From: Allomyces arbusculus
Lineage: Eukaryota > Blastocladiomycota > Blastocladiomycetes > Blastocladiales > Blastocladiaceae
DNA: 64,000 bases
Assembly: GCA_027604705.1 (NCBI GenBank)
Contig: JADHYV010000026.1
Location: 62,001-126,000, forward strand
Direction of reading: 5' to 3'
Shown: piece by piece, positions 9,099 to 19,510 of the stretch
Layout of the letters: the number at the start of each line of letters is the position of its first letter
Numbering within the stretch: position 1 is the stretch's first letter
Translations under genes and position numbers: made by a program
The notes under the pieces: model-generated
What the model was told of the DNA's origin: nothing
Database searches by the model: none
Seen by the model: only the letters and a program-made list of their open reading frames with translations

Positions 9099-10712
9099 AT
9101 GTTCACGGCGGGCGACAAGTACATTCCCGCGAGTCGCTCCGACGCGAACACATTGACCCCATTCCCGTCATCCCCCAACCGCCCAGTCCGCGGCCACGAT
9201 CAACACGGCCCAAACGCCGTGTATTCCGCTTGCATGGCCTACAATCCAATCAACCAGCGCTCCCGGGCAAGGCATTCTGCTAACGCAGCTGTGCCAACGG
9301 CACCTACTCGGACTGCCACACATCCAGTTCGCAGCGAGCCGTTGTCTACGCTCACGCCGACTGTATACTCGGCCGGAACAGCTCACGTTCCGGCCAACAA
9401 CGCCCATGCGAGCCGGCCGAGAATGTCCACCCCGAATGATAGTCGCTCAGTCCACGACCCATGGTGCCCGACTCCGTCCGTGTTCTCGGCCGGCACCCCA
9501 TACGTCCCAGCCAGCAAAGCTTGCACGAACCGCCCTCGTGTCTTGCCCGAAATTGAGGCCATGGCCGATTCGCTCGCCACCCTCATGGTTCACGACCCGC
9601 CTGAGCACAAGGTATCGAATCGCGGTCAACACTGCAATATTATCCTCTACGTCCATGGATTTCTCAGGTCGGAAGGATCGCTCAATTCCTTCCCCAAGGA
9701 CCTTGCAAACGAGCTATACCGGCACGGGTTTGACTCGCACGTCTTCCCGCAGTTTGATTGCAACCACAAGCTCGATGCCGCCACGCTGGGTGTCTGCAAC
9801 TATCTCCGGCTTCTCGCGCTTGGGCATGGCTCCGACGAGGGCGTGGCTGCAACCGTGCATGACGCAAACAACATTCACGATCCAGAGCACGTGCGCGAGC
9901 ACTTGCCGTTCCCCGTCGCGGACCCCTCGTCCGTGGAACATGCACGTAAAATGCAGCTAACACCGACGACCAAGGTCCGAGTCGTCCTGGTCGCGCATAG
10001 CATGGGCGGGCTCGTCGTTTCCGATGCGGTGCGAGTGTTGATCGATAAGTCGCACCAGCACCACATTTCTGGCTTGGACGAGGCCATTGTCCCGCTTGGT
10101 GTGCTTGCATTCGACACGCCGTTTTTCAGTCTCTCGCTCGACGTGCTCATGTCACTGGGCGGGCCTGCGTCGACAGCCATTGGCGCTGCTCGGTCAGTTT
10201 CGAGCCTGCTCTCCATGGCCGCACTGGCGAGGGCGACGGCTGCAGTCAGCACTGCGGCTGGCACCATTTTTTGGATCCGGTATCGCGATTTTCTCAAGCC
10301 ATTGCTGTTTGGGTCGACCGAAACGCTGCTGGACCGGCTCCACTTGTTACTCGATAAAAAGATTCCGTTCCGATGCTTTTATCCCAAAGTGCGTGTGAAG
10401 TGACAACAGCGGCCTGCAAGTATTCGTTTGATCACTATTGCCGGTGAATCACTGATTTTCCGACTTGTGTAGATCCGGAACGAGGACGGAACAACTTTTA
10501 CATTTATTTCATTCCCCGAAGATGTGCCTCATAAGGTGCTCAAGCATTTCGTGTCGATTGAAACCAAGAAGGCAACCCCAATCCACGCTCACACGCATAT
10601 ATTTGATCGCAAAATCAACGGCGACGCTTACGAGTCGCTGCTGAAAGTTGTGGTCGATGAGATGAGACGTGGCATTTGGAATCGTGGTGAGGACCGGGCG
10701 GTGGGAGTGTAA
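9099..10712 (+). CDS. Alpha/beta hydrolase of the DUF676/PGAP1-like type with N-terminal motif repeats
   Basis: Two exons: 9099-10388, an intron of about 84 nt (donor GTGCGT) and about 10473-10712. The product is about 509 residues. The hydrolase domain begins near residue 185 with IILYVHGFLRSEGS (oxyanion HGF loop). The nucleophile elbow VAHSMGGLVVSD follows near 300-311, then LGVLAFDTPFFSL. This layout is found in DUF676 and PGAP1-like serine esterases, which act on lipids or GPI anchors. The second exon adds FIFIPEDVPHKVLKHF and IHAHTHIFD, where the catalytic His may lie. The first 155 residues hold four degenerate copies of a motif like [FY]SAG-x2-Y-V-P-A (see findings). There is no signal peptide. 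The substrate cannot be told. Confidence 0.78.
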
Positions 10713-11278
10713 AAGAGCGGAAGTGTCGATGTCGGCGTGATGGCGCTGTGTTGCCATTTGATTGCATTATAATTTGGATCCTGGCTTTCTGTTCTAAACA
10801 TGTGCGATCTGGTTGAAAGATCATTCTTCCGTTCGCCAAAACATCAACGCCGAACGGTTGCTTATAAATGATTCATCGCCACGGTCGCGCGTCGGCAAAA
10901 CTGGGAAACGCGTGGAGTGTGCAGTCACCGGGAATCGAGAAGCGTGCAATCTTGGGCGGAGAAAAAAAGGTTGCCGTGCTTCGCAAATAGCATGGATGAA
11001 ATGGTGGGGAAAGGCGAGGTGAGAGAGCCCATTATGCGTGTCGAATCAAGATATGACGCTTGGAGGTCGACGGTTATACTCTCTCATTGCAGAGCAACAA
11101 CTATGCCAACACAGAACAAAACGGCATTGGTAAACATCCATTTCTTTCAAAATCGTCCACAAAATAAAGGGTAGGTGGGTGGGTGGATCAAAACTGGTGA
11201 AGATCGAAGGTGTGATGGAGTGAAAAGCGACGATAAACTGGCTTCAGGTCGCGTACGGCCCGCAACTTCGACGTCATC
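10713..11278. other. Convergent 3' interval
   Basis: This lies between the ends of the hydrolase gene (plus) and the MBL-fold gene (minus). It is AT-richer than the genes, with an AATAAA-like string near 11162. No gene or RNA is seen. Confidence 0.4.
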
Positions 11279-12274
11279 TCATTTAGGGAACGCAGCAGCG
11301 AGCTCGTCCTTGGACACTCCACCATAGCCCGTATCACCTCCTTGCGCCGTGACGGCACCAGCGTCGTGAGCTGGGAATGCGCGCGTCCAGTCGTGGCGCG
11401 CTAAGAGCGACCGAATTGATGCGCGCGCGGAGCTCGGGCTCACGGTAGAGAGAGGAAGCGGCGCGGAAATCGCGGGGGACCGACCAAACATGGGGACGAG
11501 GTTCATGAACGCATCGCCGGTGAAAACCGTGCGTGAAGGAACGTGCTAAGACGTGGCAAAATCAGATCAATCAGCTGCTGGCCCGGAATCGACGCGTGTC
11601 GTGAAATGATTAACGGACCAGATACGCGACGTGGCCCGGCGTGTGCCCAGGGGTCGCAAGAACGCAAATTCCAGCCTCGGCCTGCAATCCATCAAACGGT
11701 AGCACGTTCTCGCCTGCCGATTCGTTGTCCTCGTCGCCGTCGCCGCGCACGGCCACGATGCGATCGCGCGGTACGCGCACGGTCGACTCGGACATCAGGT
11801 ACTTGGTGATGTTATACAGCAGCCCAGTGCCGCGCGTGCGCGAGTACCGCAGTTCGCCTGTCAGGTACGACACCTCACGCGCGTGCGCAACTACCTTGGC
11901 CGTGGGGAACCGCGCGAGAAGATCATTGGTCGCGGCCGTATGGTCCAAGTGCCCTTCACGATTGATGAGCGGGTCAGCGTGCTGCAAAGCGCGTGGATGA
12001 GGGTGGACAGGTGCCTACCGTGCGTCAGAAAAATGTACGCAAGCTCGCCTTCGCTTCCAATGGCCGACTGCACAGCGTCGACGAGTGCAGGTTCGCATCC
12101 AGGACACCCGGCATCAATCAGCGACCACCGCGCAGACCCGTGGCGCACAAGGAACGTGCGGCATGGCACGGGAGCGGCAAAGCGCGAGACATGCCAGTGC
12201 ACCGTGCACGCGTAGAGGACGGGCGGGTCGGTGGCGAGGCTGTCATGCTGGAGCGGGGCAAAAGCGAGCGACAT
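11279..12274 (-). CDS. MBL-fold metallo-hydrolase
   Basis: Three exons with in-frame joins. Exon 1 starts MSLAFAPLQHDS and includes WSLIDAGCPGCEPAL, then ends at FLTHG. The intron splits the metal-binding motif, so that THG joins HLDHTAATND to give H-x-H-x-D-H, the zinc ligand set of metallo-beta-lactamase folds. Exon 2 carries KVVAHAREVSYL and the third His in VLATPGHTPGHVAYL. Exon 3 begins HVPSRTVFTGDAFMN, supplying the bridging Asp in FTGDAF. The C-terminus (SVGGVSKDEL-like) is short. All ligands are present, so it should be an active zinc hydrolase, like fungal and bacterial 'beta-lactamase-like' and glyoxalase-II relatives. Its substrate cannot be predicted. It is divergent from RPL11. 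Confidence 0.8.
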
Positions 12275-12842
12275 ATTCGTCTCGGACAGGATGAATAGTT
12301 GCGCTGAACCCACGAGCAGGTCGGAGGAGCGGAAGGGACGACTGCAAGAGCGTGAAGTTGCAGACCGAGCTACTTGAATGCTAGAAGTCGCAGTGGGGCC
12401 CAAGAGCAACGACCTGAAAAACGTTGCAAGGCTGCGTCTACCTCGTCGTAACGATCATTCGTTCCACCATGGTGGAAGTCGCGAAGTAGAGGCGTTATCA
12501 CACTGCTCCGTGTCGCCACGCGCTGTCGTTTTCTCCCAGGTTGCAGTTTCATTCGTGAAAGAATCGGCTACAGCATTCGTTTCAGAACCGCCCTCGTCAC
12601 CCGTGTGACGAGTTGCTGGCGGTTTAGTTGCAAGAACGCGCGCTGTTCGTGGTGCTTGATACTTGATATTGTCGAAGATTGAACAAGTTTTCTTCACTGG
12701 AGGCAGGGAGCATGCGGTGATGCGGTGGAAACACTCACATGATCTGACAAATAGGCGTCAGAGTGCTCTTCAATTTGCCCAGTGAACGGCGCAACCTGGC
12801 GATTGTTGCGACCCCCTCTCCTGCAACCTCATTATCGTCAAC
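12275..12842. other. Divergent promoter interval (MBL gene / RPL11)
   Basis: This should contain the promoters of the MBL gene (minus) and of RPL11 (plus). Short open frames on both strands show no domain. The last part (about 12790-12842) is the RPL11 5' UTR, pyrimidine-rich near CCCCCTCTCCTGC. Confidence 0.4.
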
Positions 12843-14034
12843 ATGGTGCGTCGCTCACCAGCGACGGCAACAACGCACCACCAGCAGCTGACCGACCGAA
12901 CGAATGCCGACCACCGACGACCGACCACCACCGGCGCGGCAATCGCTGCCTGCGCCTGCGCCATGAACCACCGTCCGACCGTCTCGAGTATGCCCAGGAC
13001 ACCGCTGTTTGTGCCGTGACTGGCATGATTCTCGTCCCCCCGCACCCGAATTGCGCTCGGATGGATTATCGTGTTCGCAGTTGGACACCACGAACCTCTG
13101 CAGGAGGAAATCGGGCGATTTTGGCCGAATTCTCGAAAGTTGCGGGGGGGAGGTCACGCTCGTCCATCCGTTCGACTCCTACGCAACGACCACTGCTCTG
13201 CCGGGAATTCGCATCACTTTTTTGCGTCTTGTGACCGCATGTTCGGGCGATGGTTTTGTCGGCAGTTCCGCGCGTTCACGGCGATCGCGGTTCGCGCACG
13301 GTGGTTGGCTCGGCTCGGCTTTGGTGGTCGTTGTGTTGGCCGTGTCAGATTGACAACTGCCTTGGTTTGCTCGCGAATCGACGGTTTCCAGCACGAGCAA
13401 ACGAAATTAACGCCGTTTCCCGCGTGTCTCTGCTGCTTTTAGAGCGCAGACAAGAAGCTGGCCAACCCGATGCGCGAGCTGAAGCTCGAGAAGCTCGTGC
13501 TCAACATTTGTGTGGGCGAGTCGGGCGATAAGCTCACGCGTGCCGCCAAGGTCTTGGAGCAGCTCACGGGTCAGACGCCCGTCTACTCGAAGGCTCGCTA
13601 CACCGTCCGCTCGTTCGGTATCCGCCGTAACGAAAAGATCGCCGTGCACGTCACGGTCCGCGGCGCCAAGGCCGAGGAGATCCTCGAGCGTGGCCTCAAG
13701 GTCAAGGAATACGAACTCAAGGCCGCCAACTTCTCGAAGATGGGCCACTTTGGTTTCGGTATCACCGAGCACATCGATCTCGACATCAAGTGCGTTTTGC
13801 CCCCCCCCTCTTATTGTCTTGCCGCAACTCTGACCAAACTTCACCTTCTCCAGGTACGACCCGAGCATCGGTATCTACGGTCTTGACTTCTACTGCGTCA
13901 TGGGCCGCGCCGGGTTCCGCGTCTCGCGCCGCAAGCGCGCCGTCGCCAAGGTTGGCGCGTCGCACCGCATCACCAAGGACGAGACCATTCAGTGGTTCAA
14001 GAAGAAGTACGACGGTATCATCCTCAACAAGTAA
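12843..14034 (+). CDS. RPL11: 60S ribosomal protein L11 (uL5)
   Basis: Three exons coding 176 residues. Exon 1 is only the ATG (12843-12845), followed by a 597-nt intron (12846-13442, GTGCGT...TTTTAG). Exon 2 (13443-13789) starts [21 protein letters not shown] and includes [22 protein letters not shown] and [22 protein letters not shown]. Exon 3 (13854-14034) reads [20 protein letters not shown] to the end GIILNK. Sequence and length are those of eukaryotic uL5, which sits in the central protuberance with 5S rRNA. A long first intron at or next to the start codon is common in fungal ribosomal protein genes and often carries regulatory sequence. Codon choice is strongly C-ending, as expected for a highly expressed gene. 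Confidence 0.97.
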
Positions 14035-14479
14035 ATTGAGCGTGGTCGCGCGCTGCCTTGTTGACGAGAGGTTCCGAAATACATTTTTTTCGTCCCGAAT
14101 CGCGTCGCAGCTTTTTCCATGTCTGGTCAGTGCCTCATATCTTCCATTGTCGACAAGTTGCAATGAGACGGTTCCAAACTGGCCGCGCGCACCGCTTTGG
14201 AACCGCAAAGAATGCTTGGCGCGTAAAGACGCTCGACGTGACGACGCGGCTGTGGCGATCGGGTATCTAACGCAAAAGGCGCGAGACATGCGTGACAGCC
14301 AACCAACGGAAGTGTTTGGTTCATCTTTGCTCATGTTGGCAGCACGGCGAGCATGTCCGAAATAATACCTAGCCAAAAGAAATCCGGAATGCCATGTCTA
14401 TCATGTCACCAGTCCAATGCAAAGTGGTGCAATCCTCCTCTTCAACGAGTCCCACTAACCAGGTCCGAGCAATAGCCGT
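14035..14479. other. Convergent 3' interval
   Basis: This lies between the RPL11 stop and the ARL13B stop. It contains T-runs near 14083-14090 suitable for 3' UTR. No gene is seen. Confidence 0.4.
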
Positions 14480-15639
14480 TCAGCTGCTCGTGTGCGTTGC
14501 TTCTCCACTTTGAGCGCACTCGCCGGTCTTACCCGACTTGGCCGTTTCCGAATCTTGCGCTGCTGCCGCGGCCGCCTTCTCCTTTTCCTTTTCCTTTTCC
14601 TCGCGCATGACGCTAATCCTCGACCGCCGCTGCTCGAGCTCCACCTCGTACGCCCTGCGCTGCGCTGCCGTGTCGGCAGCGATCCGAGGATCCAGCGCGG
14701 CGCGGTCGTACCCGATTTGCTGTAAGAAATGGTGGAATCCTATCGACGAAACATCGGAGTTAGCTATCATACGCGACAGTAACACAGCCCGCGAATGCAA
14801 TAATATCACGTACCAATCTGGAGGCCTGCGTCGATCGCCTGGCCGTTCTGCGCCGCGTGCGTTGCGCTAATTTCAAACACGTGCGCGGCAAGCTCGGTCG
14901 AGGACGATGGTTTTGCGGTCGGCGCGGTCCCGGCAATGTCGCGCACGCCGAGCGCGGCGAGCGTGGCAGCGCGGCCCTGGTATCCTTGCTTGTCGCGCTT
15001 GTTGATGAGCCTACCGCAAAAAACGTGCAATGGTGAATGCAGTGTCCTTGGGCCGTGCACGCGTCGGATCGGGGCGAACAGGAGCAGCGGCTTCCCCGTG
15101 ACGCGCGCGTCGTCAAACGCCGCGTGTAGAACCTTGCGCGCTTCAGCAAACCGCGCAACGTCGGTGCCGTCGACGACGAAGACAATGCCGTGCGTCTACT
15201 CGTGCACGGTGAGCGATCAAAACTCGTGCTCTCATTGCATACCAAACTCGAGCGAACCTCCGCGTAGTAGTTGGCCCAAATCCCGCGAATCCGGTCGTGC
15301 CCGCCCACGTCAAATACGCGCACCGGCGGGAGCTTGGGCGACGGCGGCTTGAGGGTCACGGCAACAAATCCCCATGTCGGTGCAATCGACTCTTTTGGTT
15401 TCTCTGGACGATGCGCGAGAGCGGTGCCAGGAGAGCGGCGTCAGGAGCCGCAATGTTGGTGGTCGCCATGTGCTTCAGGTACCTTTCCGCAGGCGCTCCA
15501 AGACGGTCGACTTGCCGCTATTGTCGAGGCCCACGAGCAGCAGCGTGACGGGAGCATTGTCGTGCGCGGCGGGGTAGACGGCGGGTCCGCGCCGTCCACA
15601 GGAGCAGAACCGTCCAAAAATCGAGAGCCAGGCGGGCAT
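14480..15639 (-). CDS. ARL13B: ARL13B-type ciliary small GTPase
   Basis: At least five exons. The N-terminus MPAWLSIFGRFCSCG has a CSC cluster where ARL13B is palmitoylated. The P-loop is LLLVGLDNSGKST (G1). A splice gives RKEKPKESIAPTWGF (switch I, T of G2). G3 is RVFDVGGHDRIRGIWANYYAE, where 'RIRGIW.NYYAE' is diagnostic of ARL13. Then come GIVFVVDGTDVARFAEARKV and LINKRDKQGY (G4, NKxD), then EISATHA. A charged helix (MREEKEKEKEKAAAA) follows in the C-terminal tail, shorter than the animal tail. ARL13B organises ciliary membrane traffic and acts as GEF for ARL3. The Gln used for GTP hydrolysis in Arf proteins is His here. Its presence implies a flagellated life stage. Start is the ATG before PAWLSIF. 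Confidence 0.88.
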
Positions 15640-16298
15640 CGTTGTGAAGCAATGAGGGATAGGGTCGGGCAATAAAATTGGCTCGATTTGAGCTCGTGTC
15701 GCAGGGTCCGGTCGGCCACTGGTAATGAAGCGAATGAAGGAAGCGTGGTGATCGGCGCCAGGAGCTGCAGCGAGTCGTTTCAGTCGATACTTTCGAGACT
15801 TTGGAATCTCTGGAATCCAGTGCGGCAAGCAGGGAGGGCGCCAAGTCGGTTGTGCGTGGACTGTCCCGGTCGATCGAGAATCGGCAGTGATTTTTGTCGA
15901 AATTGCGAAAGGGGAGATGGTCGATTATTCTGCAAGCTCTTTGATCACCATCTGTCTCCCTCATCACACTTGGTCTTCATCCTGCTGTCGCTGCTGTCGT
16001 CGGCAGCAAAGCTCGAGATCCTTTCGCCCCGAGGCCGCCAGCAAATTACTGCAGATCGCGCCCTCTCTTGCCTGTCCTCTCGTCGTCCGGTTTGGCTGCT
16101 GCTGCAACGATCGCCCGTCCGTCGGCACCAATCGACCTCCTCGACTCTCCCCTCCACCACGTTGCTCTACCAGCCATAGACCGCGAGTAACTACCTCCAG
16201 CGAGTGGAATCCTCTCCCTCTCCGGACCCAACCTCTCTCTTTAACGCGAATACGACCCAACGAAACGCACCACCCACATACCCACTCATTCACCCACC
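15640..16298. other. Divergent promoter interval
   Basis: This separates ARL13B (minus) from the PH/coiled-coil gene (plus). The final 150 bases are pyrimidine-rich (CTCTCCC, ACCTCTCTCTTT), typical of a leader just before a fungal start codon. No gene is seen. Confidence 0.4.
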
Positions 16299-19200
16299 AT
16301 GTCAGCTGTGCGCGCACGCGTCCCCGTCGGTGCCGCTCTCGGCAGCGTCGTCAACGACCGGCTCGCGCAATCGCTGCACCTGACCCCCGCGTCGCCCGAT
16401 GTCGACGCGAGCGTGCTCTCGCCCAACGACTCGGCAAGTAACGTGGGCTCACCGACGCCCGCACCGGTCGCGACGGGCATGCCGTCGCGGAAATTGTCGT
16501 CGAATAGCAGCTTGAACCGGTTGCGGTCACGGACGACGGTCTCGGCGCGCCGCCGTATCTCGTCTATTTTCAACGGCACGTCCAAGGACCAGTTACCCGT
16601 GGAGGTGGGCTTGAGCGAGGACGTGCTCAACCCGTCCGGGAGTACGGTTGTGATGGGCAATTCGAGCGCGTCGTTGACTGTGGTACGGTTCCGTGTCGGT
16701 ACCGGCGGGAGCACGGGGATTGATGGCAGTTATAACGCGATGTAGGCCGTCAAGAGCGGCTGGGTGCTGTGGAAGACGTCGATCATGGTGCGATTCATTG
16801 TGACGTGTTCTCGGAAAATGAATGAACGCTCATTTCGTGCTCAAGCAGACCTGGAAACGATGCTACATTTCCGCTAAGGCCAAGGAACTGACCGCCGGCA
16901 CGCTCTTCTTTTACCGCGACGACATGGTGAGCGCCCGTTCATTCTCTCCCGTACTGGTCGCCGATGATCTGTGCTAACGGACCTCTCCACCCGTACAGGA
17001 ATTCAAGCCCTTCAAGCAGCTCGATCTGACCGAATGCGTGCAAGTGGAAGCGCGCGATTTTCAAAAAGGCAGCAGCAACAACCGGTACGAATTCAAGCTA
17101 CTTTTCCGCAAGCACGACCTGGTGCTCGCTACCGAGTCGGTTGACGACACCGAAGCCTGGTGCGCGATCCTGCGCACCTTGATCCCGCGCATCGTCGAGC
17201 CGGGCCTCGCGCGGATGAATCAGGAACTCGAAGCGACGCAGTCGCACCTGACCGAGGCCGAGCGCGAGCGGCGCCGGCTTGCCGAAGAAAACACGAGCTT
17301 GCACGACCGCGTCGCCGAATTGGAGCACCGCGTCGAGACGTTCACCGCCGACGACTCACACCGCGCGCGGCACCATGACCAGTTGGTGGATGCAATGACG
17401 CGGCGGCTCGAGGAAGCGGAGCGCGAAGTCGCACGACTGCGCACGACGAATGCCGAACTGTCGGCCAAAATCAGATCGACCAAGTCGATGCAACATGCGG
17501 GGACCGCTGCGACGCTCGATCAGATCCGGGACGCGGTCGAGGCATTGCAGGCCGAGGAGGCCGCATTGCATACGGCGAGCGCGGACCGCGTCGAGGCCGC
17601 TGTCGCTCGGGTTGGGGATCTGGTTGCGACGACGGCGACGAGGATCGTGGACGATGTGCGCGTGGAAATGCAACAGATGCAGGTGCTTGTTGACAAGCAC
17701 GCCGACGCGGCGGCACGCGCCGTCGGGCGCGATGTCACGCAGGCCGTGGAAAAGACACACGCTGTGCTCGCCAAGACGCTGTTGCTCGATATCGTTGCGG
17801 CACTGCAAAAGCAGGTTGCGCACACGAGCAAAGTGGACAAGGACGATTTCGTCAAGGTGATTGGCAAAGTCGTCGACGAGCACGCCCGGACCCGTGCGCA
17901 GGTGGACAAGCTGGCAGCGCAGTTGTCGAACCAGGACACCGTCCTCGATTCGACGCAGAGGCTCGTCAATGGGACCAAGAACCAGATTGTGGCCGTGCAA
18001 TCGGACGTGACCAATCTCGGAATCGACATGGCCCAGCTCTCAACGCGTGTCGTGGAACAGGCCGACCGCGTTGTCGATGCGGTCTCTGGGCAAGTCGAGA
18101 CGTCGCTGCAGTCGGTCCAAGACGCGATCCGCACGCTCGACGCGTCGCACCACAAGCAGCTGCTCCAGCTGGAAAACCGGGTCGACTCGGCGGCGGAAAC
18201 GGCCACAGTCCCCGTCCTGACCGCGATCGAAAATTTGCCCACCTCAGTGCTCGCCCTCACCAAGCCGCTGCACGACACGACAATGGCCATCGAGGCCAAG
18301 CTCGACACGAACCCAGCCGTCACAGCGCAACTCGTACACGAGCAGCTACGAAAGGAGCTGGACGCCCTCGCGCTGCGCATGGCCGAATCAAACACCGAAG
18401 CACACTCCGTAACGCAGGCCGCACTCAAGGACGAGCTCTTCCGCGTGCAGTCGCAAGTACGTGCCGTTCTCGACGCCGTCACGTCCGCCGCCGACCGCGC
18501 ACAGCTCGCGGCCTCGCGCCCCATGGACCCGCCCACGGCGCAATTGCCCGAGCAATGGCTTGCCGACCAGTCTGCCATGGCGTCGATGCTGACTAAGGTG
18601 AGCAACACGCTCAGCCAACTCCTCGGCAACCTCGACCAAAAAGTGACCAAGACGCACGACGCCGACCACCGGATCCTGCTGTCGATCGAGGAACGTCTTG
18701 ACCGGCTCGTCGCCTCGGCCGAGGCGCTTAAGCGCAACGACGGGTCGCACGCGATCAAGATCACGGAACTGCTCAATGTGGCCGAAGAGTCGAAGCAGAC
18801 ACTAGCGTGGCTCGGCCGTGGGGCATTCCGGGCCGCAATCGAGACGCTCGAAGGGAAACTCGATACGGTCGTACGGAAACTGGACGCGGCGACTGCAGTG
18901 GTCGTCTCATTGACAGCTCTGCCGACACCCACGACGGAACGGACCAAGTCGCCGGGCCTCGAATCGAACGCGTCGGCGGCATCGGTCGAATCGTGGCTGA
19001 CGGCATCGGGCGAGTCGCCGTCGGACGCGGACGTGGCGGAGATCAAGGCTCATGTGGACGCACTCGAGGCCAAGCGCGAGAGTCTGGTCGCTGAGACGAC
19101 GGCATTGTTGGACCTGCACCGTGATTTGGCGACGCAGGTCGCCCAAAAGCACGGGGCGTTGACGGAGATTGATGCGGCGCGGCAGGAACTCGAGGCGCTG

Positions 19201-19305
19201 GTCGCTGACTTTGCCAGTTTTGAGCAGGGCGCGGTCGTGCGCGTCAGCTCATTAGTTGAGGAGGTACGGAGTTTGGAGAACCAAGCGCAGCAGATGGCCG
19301 TGTGA
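16299..19305 (+). CDS. PH domain protein with long coiled coil
   Basis: Four exons. Exon 1 is a disordered Ser-rich start with KLSSNSSLNRLRSRTTVSARRR. A short intron (donor GTACGG) leads to AVKSGWVLWKTSIM, then TWKRCYISAKAKEL and TLFFYRDDM, then EFKPFKQLDLTECVQVEARDF. Together these form a PH domain that ends in SVDDTEAWCAILRTLIPR. The last exon (from about 17000) continues for roughly 700 residues of heptad-like helix: RMNQELEATQSHLTEAERER, later LEHRVETF, and VQSQVRAVLDAV-type repeats to SLVEEVRSLENQAQQMAV. PH domains bind phosphoinositides or proteins; the coiled coil suggests a dimeric membrane-cortex scaffold. I do not recognise a named family. Two regions alternate 'V.DAV.....V' in a laminin-like periodicity. 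Confidence 0.72.
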
Positions 19306-19510
19306 CGAGATGACTCGGCGGGAATCAGGCGGGACTGGATCGTAACTTCTTTGCACAGCGTTCTTTGGCGATAAGTAATGAAATGGCACCCGTTGATCGA
19401 GCTACGAAACAGTATTTACATTGGAAAGAGGCGGGGGAATGGTGGTATTTGAGTGGGCAACGAACGTGGGAAATTTGGAGATCCCACAGCATTCCCCTGG
19501 GACAATCAAA

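Noticed and set aside
12455-12697. Minus-strand frame in the MBL/RPL11 promoter interval
   Set aside because: No domain, low-complexity sequence, and it overlaps the shared promoter.
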